Assembly: GCA_021613375.1 (NCBI GenBank)
Contig: CM038720.1
Coordinates: forward strand, 12,927,962-12,991,961
Origin: Megaleporinus macrocephalus
Taxonomy: Eukaryota > Chordata > Actinopteri > Characiformes > Anostomidae
Length of the DNA: 64,000 nucleotides
Direction of reading: 5' to 3'
Position 1 is the stretch's first letter. Each line of letters starts with the position of its first letter. The position numbers and the translations under genes are program-made. A model generated the notes under the pieces. It worked only from the letters and a program-made list of their open reading frames with translations, had not been told where the DNA came from and ran no database searches. Positions 26,073 through 38,202 of this stretch are shown here, one piece after another.

Positions 26073-26979
26073 TAACCAAAACTGGACCCAATTTTAAATG
26101 TAATTTTTTGTCTATATTATTGGAAATGATTAGGGATTGTGTGTCATTACACTCGGCCAGGAATAGACGAAGGAAGACAAGGGCTGTGCTGCGGACTTTG
26201 TCAAAGCAATTATCACGTCCTGTCTCTGTTCGTCTCTCTGAGGCCCAAAGCTCTGTTTCTGCAAGTGTGTGTTTGTGTATGTGTGTGTGTGCGCGCGCCT
26301 TCACGTCTTTGTGAACAAACGCACCAGCCCCCAAAAGAACCCCAGGCTTGTCTGAAGGCTGTCTTTGAAGTCAAATGAGTTTGGCAAGCAATGAAAAGAA
26401 GCGTCTTCGGTACAAGCCAAAAGCCTGGACACACCTGATTGAATGTATGTTCTTCATAGGCTACACAGCCAGTCGGTGGACATCCCTTCCCGTTAGCCCA
26501 GGCGTCAACCTGCATGGTTTAGTCGCATGAAAAGCATTTCTTAAAATCCAGTCATAAATGTAAGGCATTCATTCGTTGTAAGATTTAGTTTTCTGAGAGT
26601 ACTAGATATAACATATTTTGAATGTCACAATTAAAAAATTCAAAAAATTCAAATAGTTATTCAGTGTTACTGAGAAAAATGGGACTCCTTACCTTCACCT
26701 TCACCTTCACTCTCATCTAGTAGACACACCAACATTGTTGCCATCACATAAACAGCCCTTAAACCTAAAACCACAGGTGTTTCTTTCCATCCATGGAAAG
26801 AAACACTATTCCATCTCACTATTCCACTGTGAGAAGACAACTCAGCACTACGGGTCAGAAAGAGGTGTAGCTGTTCTAGAGCAAAACTTAAAACTTCTCA
26901 AACAAAATACAGCTGGTGTTCTAAGAACAACGAACTGACCATCCCAGAGACCAGCGCTCAGCATCATTCAACAGTCATG
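26073..26979. other. Intronic DNA with a GT/GC-rich microsatellite
   Basis: (GT)n(CG)n at about 26264-26299 and (CTTCAC)n at 26693-26712. Overlapping open frames in both strands across 26065-26515 are composition artefacts. Confidence 0.45.
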
Positions 26980-27245
26980 GGCTGGATGTTAGGGAACCAG
27001 CCTTGTGACCAGAAGGTTGCTAGTTTGATCCCCTGAACTGAAAGGACACCACAGAACACCACCTAACCCTCAACTGCTCTCCAGGCAAGCACTGTGGATG
27101 GGGCTGTCCTGGGCGAGTGTGCTCACAGCCCCCCAGGTGTATGTGTTCATTAGTTTGTGTGTATGTGGGTGTTTCATTGCTTGCATAGGTTAAATGCAGA
27201 GGTCCAATTCCTCTGTATGCAACACAAGTGAGAAGCAGAAAATAC
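26980..27245 (+). repeat. tRNA-derived SINE, copy 1
   Basis: The head gtcatgggctggatgttagg and the B-box-like ttgctagtttgatcccc are followed by a body with acctaaccctcaactgctct and gagtgtgctcacagcccccc. It aligns block by block with 45830-46080. Confidence 0.75.
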
Positions 27246-27852
27246 AAGACTGAACTTTGCAGTTATATCACTGCAGATCTCCTGAAAAGATAAAGCTGTA
27301 ATAAAAGTAGAATGAAAACAACAAGTTGTTGCGGCATCTCTGTAATATTCTGTCAGTGATATGTAGGTAATGTAGGCATTAACACTAATCTGACTGCTGA
27401 ACAAAACATGGTCTCTGACTTTCGCCCAAACCTGTATGTTATATTTAGTCATTGCTGCAGTGGAGCAAACAGAACCGAAGCAGTTTCACTCAGAGCCTCA
27501 CTGTCTCGAAGAAGTGTTCTGCTGTAGCAATCAGATGATGGCCTGAGGGATTGGAGTTTAGTTTCTATGTCCCCCGAAGGAAAAAAAATACATTAAAGTT
27601 GCTGCTTGCTGAGCGTAACTTGCTTAAACATGCACTCGAGTATACAGCGCAATAATCGAGGCGCACGAGCTAGCGAAGCTGCATCTGCTACACGATTTCA
27701 CCTTGAAGATGATGTGACATCATCAGAGACTTCTTGCTCTGTCATCTCGCCGCTGAATGCATCCTGTCTCTGCCGTCTCTGTCTGAACGCCTTTGTGTTT
27801 CACAGTGAATTTACATCGAACGTCTGTCTAGAGAAATGGGCGCGTCCAACAT
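27246..27852. other. Intronic DNA, nothing recognised
   Basis: No supported feature; the open frame 27606-27881 has no domain. Confidence 0.4.
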
Positions 27853-28035
27853 TTGTCGAGCCTTTCCCTGTTTCAGCATGATGGTACCTTCATGAACAAA
27901 GCGAGAACCTTAAAAAACCAAACACCATTACAAACTTATCCAAGGCGTTTAGGGTGCACTGGAACTTCATCTGAAGGCCAGGCCTTATCACCCAACAGCA
28001 GACCTGACTGGAAGTGGACCCTCAGTCAGGCTGTT
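27853..28035 (+). pseudogene. Tc1-type transposase relic, C-terminal piece
   Basis: tttcagcatgatggtacct then catgaacaaagcgagaacct, and further on gccaggccttatcacccaac, follow the order of the second catalytic block and the C-terminal region of the transposase in the Tc1 copies. Heavily decayed. Confidence 0.5.
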
Positions 28036-28339
28036 TATCTGTTTCATTTGTGTTAAATACTTATTACAATTGCCAGAGAAATATCAGAGTAATGGAATTA
28101 TGGGTTAAATTGCTGTTGTTGCTAATGAGTTTACTGCTAGAAATCTTCTAGATCAATAAATGTCTACAGTTTGGAAGCTGTGAACGTTAGGGTTACCATC
28201 TTTAGAGGTTCAAGTCTATAGTGGAGTATGTTAATGGTGTCGTAGAATTTACCACTTTCATTTATATTGCTATGTTATGCAACTGTTTGAAATCGTTCAT
28301 TTTACGCCCCCAAAATGTACATATGTAAAATATACAAAT

Positions 28340-28755
28340 TGTACATACTCCCTTACTAGAGCCGCTGTGGTGGTCAGTGATATTATCGTGAAATGGAACC
28401 ATCTAAGAGCAACATGACTACCCGTCCCTACCAAGCTCATTAGCCTTTGAAAGGAACATCAGCACAAGAACTGTTGGTCTGAACTGAGTAGCTGCACACC
28501 AGTCTGAAATCATCATGTGCAATGCAAAGCTTTACCTGTACTGGTGTAAAGCACTTCACTGTAGAAGCACGTTCCTCTACTACAAACACCAGACAGTCTA
28601 ACGGACAGATCTGTGTTCAGCAGATACCAGGAGCACTATAGAGACTAGTGCTGACTGCATAGTTTGGCAGAGGGGGGATAATGTCCCCTTAGTTCCAGTA
28701 AAGGGTCATCTTATCTTACTGTTATAGCATACAATGCCTTACTAGAGAAATGGTT
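28340..28755 (+). pseudogene. Tc1-type transposase relic, N-terminal to middle piece
   Basis: gtggtcagtgatattatcgt, catcagcacaagaactgttg, ggtgtaaagcacttcactg and gtttggcagaggggggataa follow the order in the element at 1070-2154. The piece breaks off at the minisatellite and appears to resume at 30428. Confidence 0.55.
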
Positions 28756-30062
28756 GTAGTATGTACAAAATACTATTGTACAATATGTACAGTATTTCCA
28801 AATATGAATGTATGTACAAAATACTATTGTACAATATGTACAGTTTATGCAAAATACTAATGTGTGTACAAAATACTATTGTACAATATGTACAGTATGT
28901 ACAAAATACTAATGTGTGTACAAAATACTACTGGACAATATGTACAGTATATGCAAAATACTAATGTATGTACAAAATACTATTGCACAGTTAGTACAGC
29001 ATGTACAAAATATTAATGTGTGTACAAAATACTATTGTACAATATGTACAGTTTATGCAAAATACTAATGTGTGTACAAAATACTATTGTACAATATGTA
29101 CAGTATGTACAAAATACTAATGTATGTACAAAATACTATTGTACAGTTAGTACAGTATGTACAAAATACTAATGTGTGTACAAAATACTATTGTACAATA
29201 TGTACAGTATGTACAAAATACTAATGTGTGTACAAAATACTACTGTACAATATCTACAGTATGTACAAAATACTAATGTATGTACAAAATACTACTGGAC
29301 AATATCTACAGTATGTACAAAATACTACAGTATGTACAAAATACTAATGTGTGTACAAAATACTACTATACAATATGTACAGTATATGCAAAATACTAAT
29401 GTATGTACAAAATACTGTTGTACAAAATACTACAGTATGTACAAAATACTAATGTGTGTACAAAATACTACTGTACAATATGTACAGTATGTACAAAATA
29501 CTAATGTATGTACAAAATACTATTGTACAGTAAGTACAGGATGTACAAAATACTAATGTGTGTACAAAATACTACTGTACAATATGTACAGTATGTACAA
29601 AATACTACTGTACAATATCTACAGTATGTACAAAATACTAATGTGTGTACAAAATACTACTGTACAATATCTACAGTATGTACAAAGTACTACTGTGCAA
29701 TATATACAGTATGTACAAAATACTAATGTGTGTACAAAATACTATTGTACAATATGTAAAGTATGTACAAAATACTTATGTGTGTACAAAATACTACTGT
29801 ACAGTATGTAAAGTACATGCAAAATAATACTGTATGTACAAAATACTATTATGCAGTTAGTACAGTATGTACAAAATACTAGTGTATGTACAAAATACTA
29901 CTGTACAAAATGTAGAGTATATACAAAATACTAGTGTATGTACAAAATACTACTGTACAGTATGTACAAAATAGTACTGTATGTACAAAATGCTACTACA
30001 GAATATGTACAGTATGAAAAAAATACCACTGTATGTACAAAATACTGCTGTACAGTATGTAT
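28756..30062. repeat. 52-bp minisatellite (tgtgtgtacaaaatactact family)
   Basis: About 25 units of 52 bp, for example 28861 to 28913, each with two tacaaaatact half-units. Units vary by a few substitutions and some are truncated. Peptides such as MYKILLYNMYS and CTKYYCT are repeat translations and not genes. Confidence 0.95.
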
Positions 30063-30420
30063 GTAAGGCTCTGCACAGCCTGGCTCCTCACGACCTTGTT
30101 GATGCTCTCCAGCTATCGCCCATCCTGTACCTTAAGATCACATAGTTTGGGGTTGCTTTTTGCACTGAGGTTTAAATTGCTCTTCTTGGGTGGTCCATCA
30201 TTCAGTGTAGCAGCTTCTAAATTCTGGGCTTCTCTTCCCAGGTCTATTTGCGATGCATCTACTCTACCTGCATTAAGTTTGAGCACACTTGTTTTCATTA
30301 TGTTGTCAGTGTTCTTGAATGTACTTGTAGTAATGTCCTGTACGGTCAGGTGTACTTTCAGAGTGTGAAACGACCTTGAGCATGATAAACACTCTATATA
30401 AATAAAAATGATGATGATGA
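30063..30420 (+). pseudogene. LINE reverse transcriptase C-terminal end, with 3' tail
   Basis: Translation around 30060-30300 gives LCTAWLLTTLLMLSSYRPSC, later SFSVAASKFWASLPRSIC, which is the C-terminal motif seen after the reverse transcriptase in L2/RTE-like fish LINEs (FSVAAPKLWNSLP-like). It ends with ctctatataaataaaaatga and (TGA)n, a normal LINE 3' end. Confidence 0.7.
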
Positions 30421-30427
30421 AATGTGT

Positions 30428-30705
30428 TCATACAACTTTTGAGAAGCGGACTGCCGAAAGCCTTTTCCCGTTTAAGCATGACAGTGCCCATCCAGCGCAT
30501 TCGGAGTGAACTGAAACTCTTTCCGTCAGCCAGGCCTTATCACTCAACATCAGCACCTGACTGTACTAATAATTCCCCTGTGCCTGAACGGAGGCAGATC
30601 CCTACAGCCGCATTTCGAAATCCGGCGGAGAGCCTTCGCAGAAGAGCGTAGGCTGTTAAAGCAGTGAAACTCAATATTGATGCCTCTAGAATGCCTATTA
30701 CGTAT
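30428..30705 (+). pseudogene. Tc1-type transposase relic, C-terminal piece
   Basis: tttaagcatgacagtgccc, cagccaggccttatcactc, acatcagcacctgactg and gagagccttcgcagaagagc correspond to the last third of a Tc1 transposase gene. With 28340-28755 it appears to be one transposon interrupted by the minisatellite and the LINE fragment. Confidence 0.6.
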
Positions 30706-31609
30706 GATTGTTTTTTCCAAAACACAAATACTCAAATTGCTCTTTTTCTTTTTTAATGCCCACAACAAGTAGTTTTCAGCACGCAACAAGCTATCAGCAT
30801 ATGTGGAGCTTCTTCAGGCCAGTCGGAATAGCATCCCAGGTGGCTCCTCATGAAGCTGCTTGAGAGAATGCCAAGAGTGTACAAAGCTGCCTCTATAAAA
30901 AGAGGCTAGTAAAGAATCTAAAACAGAAGATCGTTCTGCTTTGTGCATAATTCTGTATCATTTCATAGCTTGCTGTGTTCACTATTAATCTGAAAGATAG
31001 TGATTAGTACGAATAGGAAGGAAGCTCCTCTATGAGTAGGCCAAACTTCAGACTGCTCGGGCATGTTTGAGCTGGCGTTGGGATTGTGAATGTTAACAGA
31101 AAATAGGCATTTTCGCTGAAAGCCCCAACCATATGCTGCGTTTAGTTCGATCTCAGCATGTCTGTCGGTGCGCTTTCGGGGGAGCACGCTGTGAACTGTG
31201 AAAGTTAAAAATGATCAGTCAGCTGATGGCTAGACTAGACTCGCTCAGCGCGTTCATGTGCTCGCCGAGCGGGATTGGAATGCAGCTGTGTCTTTACGCC
31301 GACAGTAAAAGGGATAATTTGACAAAGAATCTAATTCCCAGCTTCCACCTGTTTGGTTTGTGTTTGGCTTTTCCATTGAATGTAACTAACAGGTAATAAA
31401 ACCTTACAGCAGGTGTAGTCACTGCCCACTGTCAGTTGCCCCTGGCAGCAACAATTCAAACCAAATGTACGGAGCCTGGGGCCCATGTGGCTACTTGCCT
31501 TTACATCCACTTATTGCTCTTTCTAGAACTTATTGTATCAAATCAGATTTATATATATATATAAGCATATATACCATAAGCACTACAATAAGTAACATGT
31601 GCTGGGATG
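30706..31609. other. Intronic DNA, nothing recognised
   Basis: A short AT run lies at 31550-31563; no coding or repeat call. Confidence 0.4.
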
Positions 31610-31617
31610 GTCTGAAT

Positions 31618-32138
31618 TAGGGGTGTGCCATATCGTATCGTACACAATAATAACGCCAACATTTTTGAATATGGTGAACAATATTATACCCTGAAATATC
31701 GAGCCATATCACCCATCCCTAATTATCACATCAGGGAACTACTTTTTACTGTTTTTAGCAAAAGAAAAATCAGCACTTTTCTCATTTCCCATTATATATG
31801 TACTAGAGACAGATTTTATCTGTCCAGTATCATTCACTTTACTTCAGTCCAGGATATATGGAGATATTTAGAGTACATTAGTTAGTATTGTGACATTCTG
31901 GATCATTGACTTCTGTTACAATCTGATAAAAAATCTTGTATTTTTTAATATCTCAGTTAGGGCTGTGCCATATTATATCGTATGCAATAATACAATTTTA
32001 TTTTCATTTTGTTGCAGTAGTGTATTATTGAAATATTTCTTTTAATTCAATGTTTTGTCATATCGCCAAGAGTATCACTATCGCAAAAATACCATGAAAT
32101 ATCGTGATATTACTGTAGGGCCATGTTGCCCACCCCTA
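31618..32138. mobile_element. hAT-type miniature element with perfect 8-bp target duplication
   Basis: Left end taggggtgtgccatatcgta and right end tgttgcccacccta are inverted repeats. GTCTGAAT flanks both ends (31610-31617 and 32139-32146). The terminal motif recurs internally at 31958 (tagggctgtgccatatta), so the element may have arisen by rearrangement of two copies. No transposase. Confidence 0.85.
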
Positions 32139-32146
32139 GTCTGAAT

Positions 32147-33024
32147 GTTGTCAACGTTTGCTGATATCTGTCTAACATGGCATTCACACCAGCAGCACCG
32201 CGACACAATAACGTGGCTTTATTTTATTTATAGCTGGTCATATCTGGTGACAGGAGGCAGCGCGAACGCTGGCGATGCGTAGTGAGTGGAGTTAGCAACT
32301 CGCCAAAGTTAAATGAGCAATGTGGTACATGGTGGTGCAAAGTAGTTTGATTCGGGCAGTGTCGGTGCAGACTCATGTTTGGAAATATGCTTTTCAACGA
32401 AATAAGCACAGAGAGGCTATCAGTTTAGTAGCTTAGTGGTTCCTAAAGACATAGCCTAATCAAATAACATCAGGTGGGACAGCTTGGCAAGGGGGACCCA
32501 TGGTAGTAACTTTGTTTTTGCCGTCAGAATGAAGAGGGAGAACAGTTCAGAGAAAATGCTTTTTATTCTTGGACTGCGGTACCGACGTTTCTCTGAGCTC
32601 ACAAACCCTAGTCTACCCTGGTCTACCCTGGTCTGCCCTGGTCTACCCTGGTCTTAATGATGTCTCCGCGGCATTGTCCCTTTATAGGCCAGCCCTCCTA
32701 CTTCTTTGGCCCACTGCATCTGGCCAAGTCGTTAAGTGCCGGTTGGAGTGGTTCTCGGATAGAAGTTCTTACTATAACATAAAAAGCCCCAAGTGCCGGA
32801 GGTCACAAAGCTATGACCTTCCCGCGAGCTGCAGCAATAAGCAGGCCCATATGTAAGCATGCGTTTTTACCAGATGCTATAAAAATTTCCAACAGCACGT
32901 AGGTTATATATTTGATAAACATAATTTTAGCATGGCCATATACTCTTAATATTGGGTATAAGATTTGTTGGCGTAGTGGAGATTTTAATGGGCTTGTGCC
33001 CATGAGTTATTTTTGAGTTTAGCT
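32147..33024. other. Intronic DNA with a 10-bp tandem repeat
   Basis: 32607-32655 is about five units of gtctaccctg. The rest shows no recognised feature. Confidence 0.5.
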
Positions 33025-33565
33025 GTTTCAGCTACACCCATTGCGAACAGGTGGATACAGTCAAACACCTAGCATGCTCAATCTTCATAGACAAGCAGGG
33101 ATCAGAATAAAGATCTCAACACCTTTGCCACAGCTCAGTTTCTGAATTGTCTGCTAGATCTTCCAGCTGTAAGTGCTACTGTTGGGAATTGGAAATGTCT
33201 TGGGACAAAAACAGCTTGAGGTAGACCACACCGATGCACAGAGGCAAAAAAAATCCCCTTTCTTTTGTTGTATCCCTCACTACACAGGCCTGAACTGCCT
33301 CTGGAAGCAACGTCTGCTCAAGACTTGTGTGTCAAGAGCTTAATGAAAGAGGTCTCCATGGCCAACATGGATATTTCATGAAGCTTTGGACGCACAGTTG
33401 CACGGATGCCTAAGGACCTGTAATCCCAAGTGTTGTGGAGTTGTGGTGTAATGCACGCCGCCGCTGGACTCTGGAGCAGTGGAAACAGATTCTCTGGAGT
33501 GATGAATCACGCCTCGCTATCTGGCAGGCTGATGGACGAATGGAACACTGTAGAAGCACAAACTC
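33025..33565 (+). pseudogene. Tc1-type transposon relic, same family as 1070-2154
   Basis: The start (aacaggtggatacagtcaaa, caaacacctagcatgctc) parallels the 5' region of 1070-2154. The translation at 33435-33545 reads WCNARRRWTLEQWKQILWSD, then ESRLAIWQADGRME, with the first catalytic aspartate in WSDE intact. The C-terminal half and right terminus are missing. Confidence 0.7.
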
Positions 33566-34175
33566 GTCTTGGTGGATTGACTTAGATAAAGTTAAAAAGG
33601 TAAATAGGAAAAGTTTTCATTGTTCTATCACTTTAACTTTCGGAATTCCCCATGATTTCAGGACGTATCCGGGATCTGTATCCTCCCTCGTAATAGGGGC
33701 TTTTAAAAGCTGCATAGTGGTCCCCCAGTGTCTCTCGTGATAATGGCAGTACTTGGTTCATGTATTTTCTCTTTAGTCTTGCCCGAGGCGGTGATGGCTG
33801 CCCATTCTCGCTGTCTTCTTCAGGATGGGCTGGGGAGAGATTTACGCTGCTGTAGGGACTCTTGGTGTCACGGCTGTTCTCCACTCTCTGCCTTTTCTTA
33901 CTCACACTGCCTTTGACTTCTTTTTTATGAAGCATTAACATTTATAAAAGCCGAACGATGTGTGGGAGCGAAAACTACGCTTTTAAAACGCCTGTAGCGG
34001 AGCATTCTGTTTCATGATGGCCTTAGACCTTAGTGCGTCCTTAAGGGGAAAAACGACTTCTCTCTTTGCTCTGCTGGTTGTTTTTTTTTTCCTTCTGCTG
34101 TGTTTTTCTCTCCGCCTCACCTCTTTTATTGCGCTTCTGTGGTTAGATGAAATATGTGTCTTTGTTATCTAAAGC
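33566..34175. other. Intronic DNA, repeat-poor
   Basis: No call. Minus-strand frame 33633-33941 lacks any domain signature. Confidence 0.4.
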
Positions 34176-34965
34176 TTATACATGTATATTAGATATATTA
34201 TGATTATATTTGTATATTAGGTATATTATTATTACACATGTATATTAGATATATTATTATAATATTTGTATATTAGATATATTAATATTATACATGTATA
34301 TTAGATATATTATGATTATATTTGTATATTAGATATATTATGATTATATTTGTATGTTAGATATATTAATATTACACATGTATATTAGATATATTGTGAT
34401 TTTATTTGTATATTAGATATATTAATATTATACATGTATATTAGATATATTATGATTATATTTGTATATTAGGTATATTAATATTACACATGTATATTAG
34501 ATATATTATGATTATATTTGTATATTAGATATATTAATATTATACATGTATATTAGATATATTATGATTATATTTGTATGTTAGATATATTATTATTACA
34601 CATGTATATTAGATATATTATGATTATATTTGTATATTAGGTATATTAATATTACACATGTATATTAAATATATTATGATTATATTTGTAAACTAGGTAT
34701 ATTAATATTACACATGTATATTAGATATAGTATGGTTATATTTAAATATTAGGTATATTATACATGTGTATTATGTATATTATGATTATTATACATGTGT
34801 ATTAGGTATATTATGATTATTATAAATGTGTATTATGTATATTTTGATTATTATACATGTGTATTAGGTATATGATTATTATACATGTGTATTAGGTATA
34901 TGATTATTATACATGTGTACTAGGTATATTATGATTATTATACATGTGTATTAGGTATATCATGT
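34176..34965. repeat. AT-rich minisatellite, 56-bp unit of two 28-bp halves
   Basis: acatgtatattagatatatt repeats with a 56-bp spacing (34236, 34292 and onward), with the half-unit tgtatattagatatatta in between. Degenerates after about 34730. Confidence 0.9.
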
Positions 34966-36039
34966 ACATTAAGACATTTTATCTGACATATGTTTATAAA
35001 AGCTAGTTTAACAATTGGATTGTTAAGTCTGATGTAAATGGCCACTTCTGGTTACAAACGTGCCCGCACCAATGTGGGCATCAATGTGGGTCGAAATGCT
35101 TTCAGCTCTAATTTACTTGTTAACACGTCCGGGTCTGAGTCTCTACCGAACCACTGAGATTCTTGTTTTTTCAGAATGCTGCAGTTCTGGGATCTCCGCT
35201 TTAGCTAGCTAACGATAGCTCTAGCAGCCCCTGTCTGACCAACAAGCCTGACACAACCAAATCACAGAGATGTGGCTTCATAGCAAGATACACACTATAA
35301 AACCCCATAGTCTTCATCAAGGAATCCACAAAGAACCATTTGGCTTTTGCCAGTGGGTGCTAATGTTAGCTAGCTACAATTACAGCCCACTAACATTACA
35401 TTTTACTTTTCCTCATTTGTTTAAGAGATGTAACTCACATTACCAACTGCAGTCATTTACTGTTGTCTTTCTGATAGCTAAACAGAAAAGTCATAAGAGT
35501 CTCAGTCAGCACTGCAGAGATAAGATCCCGGATGTGAAGGTCATCAGGTCAAGCTTTACTAGTGGATAGTGTTCTGATTTTCTGATCTAAATATTAATTC
35601 AGGCTGACAGTCTTATGGCTGTACCAGCTTCCTTATTTTTCGTTAGTTGCAAACCGAAACGCATTACAAATATATCATTGTATAAATGTGTATAAACGTC
35701 TGATCATTACAACAAAGCAAATTTGGTGAAAGTTCATTGGGTAATAAGGAACTTCAACACTAATCATATCTCATTACACAAGTAATGTTTACAAGTGGAT
35801 CATGACCGCTCCAGCGTGGTGGACACACAGACATATTGCCTCAAATAGAGACCAATAGACAACGCATTATTTCTGTATGTATCTCTGTACCATCAACTCC
35901 CTTTTAGTGTTGCAGTCAGGAACTGCTCTTAAGAATTATTTCTGTCTATTGTTCCCACCAGCAGTGAAATGGAACATCTTCCCATGCACTCACAAATAGA
36001 AGTGAATGACACTGATCTCAGACATATTAGACAGTCAGC
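34966..36039. other. Intronic DNA, nothing recognised
   Basis: No supported feature. Confidence 0.4.
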
Positions 36040-36560
36040 AAACTGGCAGGTCTTGTAGTTGACATGAAAAAATACCTAAGCAACTTTGACGATGATCAAA
36101 CCAGTATGGCCAGACAGCTGGATCGAAGTGTCTCTGGGGAGGTACAAGCAGGTTGTTGGGCACCCAAGGCTCATTGATGTGAGAACCGACAGAAGGGCTA
36201 ACTGTGGCACCAGCCACAGAAATTGTGCCCATGAAACCATGGAGCAATGGAAGAAGGATGTCTTTGTTTTCCTCTACATTCCGTAGATGGCCGAGTACCT
36301 GGGCATTGTTTACCAGAGGAATGAAATCCCCTCACAATGTACTGTGGGAAGAAGACGCAGGTGGAAGGAAATTTGATGCTTTGGGCCATGTTCTTCATTT
36401 GGGCATTCATGTGGACATAAATGTTTTAGACGTGCCACTTACTGTGGGATCAGGTAGACACTTCCAGTAATATGCACGCTGCTACCATAGTGTTTGGGAA
36501 TAGTTGGAGGGGTCGGCCTGGCCAAAATTAGCTGATCTAGCATCTGTGGGATTTGCTGTG
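36040..36560 (+). pseudogene. Mariner-type transposase relic
   Basis: aactttgacgatgatcaaac, catggagcaatggaagaagg, gatgctttgggccatgttc, gcattcatgtggacataaat and gatctagcatctgtgggat follow the order of a transposase gene known from many fish mariner copies; the last phrase matches the IEHLWD-type block. Numerous frameshifts. Confidence 0.55.
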
Positions 36561-36580
36561 TGTATATATATATATATATA

Positions 36581-37020
36581 TACACTACCGCACAAAAGTT
36601 TGAAGTTTGGGATCACAGTGAAATGTTCTTGTTTTCAATGGAGTATCTTCCTTCCTTAACACAACAATGGACTGAAGTTGTTTCTTTCTGGTCATTGTGA
36701 GTCGGTCAGCAAGCCATCAACTGCTGAGGTTTCAGATACTAAACTAACCTAGAATGTTGTTCTCTCTTTTATGCTCACTTATTAGTAGAATGTTTTTCAG
36801 CTGTGCATCACAATTGAGCAAGAGTCCTAACAACCAATTAGCCCAATAACATCCTTAACTTGGATTGGCGGCCATACCAGGAGATTTAGGCAGGGGACTG
36901 AGAATATATGCAAAATAAGCCTCTATATAAAATAGGCTTTAATACAAACATTTTTATTCTTTAAAAATCATCTGATACACTTAAATTCATTGGGAAATGG
37001 ACAATATTTTTAAGCCATTT
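36581..37020 (-). mobile_element. Tc1-type deletion derivative, copy 3 (inverted)
   Basis: Reverse complement of the 51460 and 12112 elements: terminus cactaccgcacaaaagttt, then gaaatgttcttgttttcaat, cagcaagccatcaactgctg, and gcctctatataaaataggct. The far end is truncated within the aatggacaatatt block. Confidence 0.75.
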
Positions 37021-38194
<1,174 letters not shown>

Positions 38195-38202
38195 TTGTTT
38201 GA

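Noticed and set aside
28756..30062. Possible CRISPR-like regular repeats (also 14700-15860, 38203-41870, 49661-50630)
   Set aside because: Units are directly adjacent tandem repeats with no unique spacers between them, in vertebrate intronic DNA.
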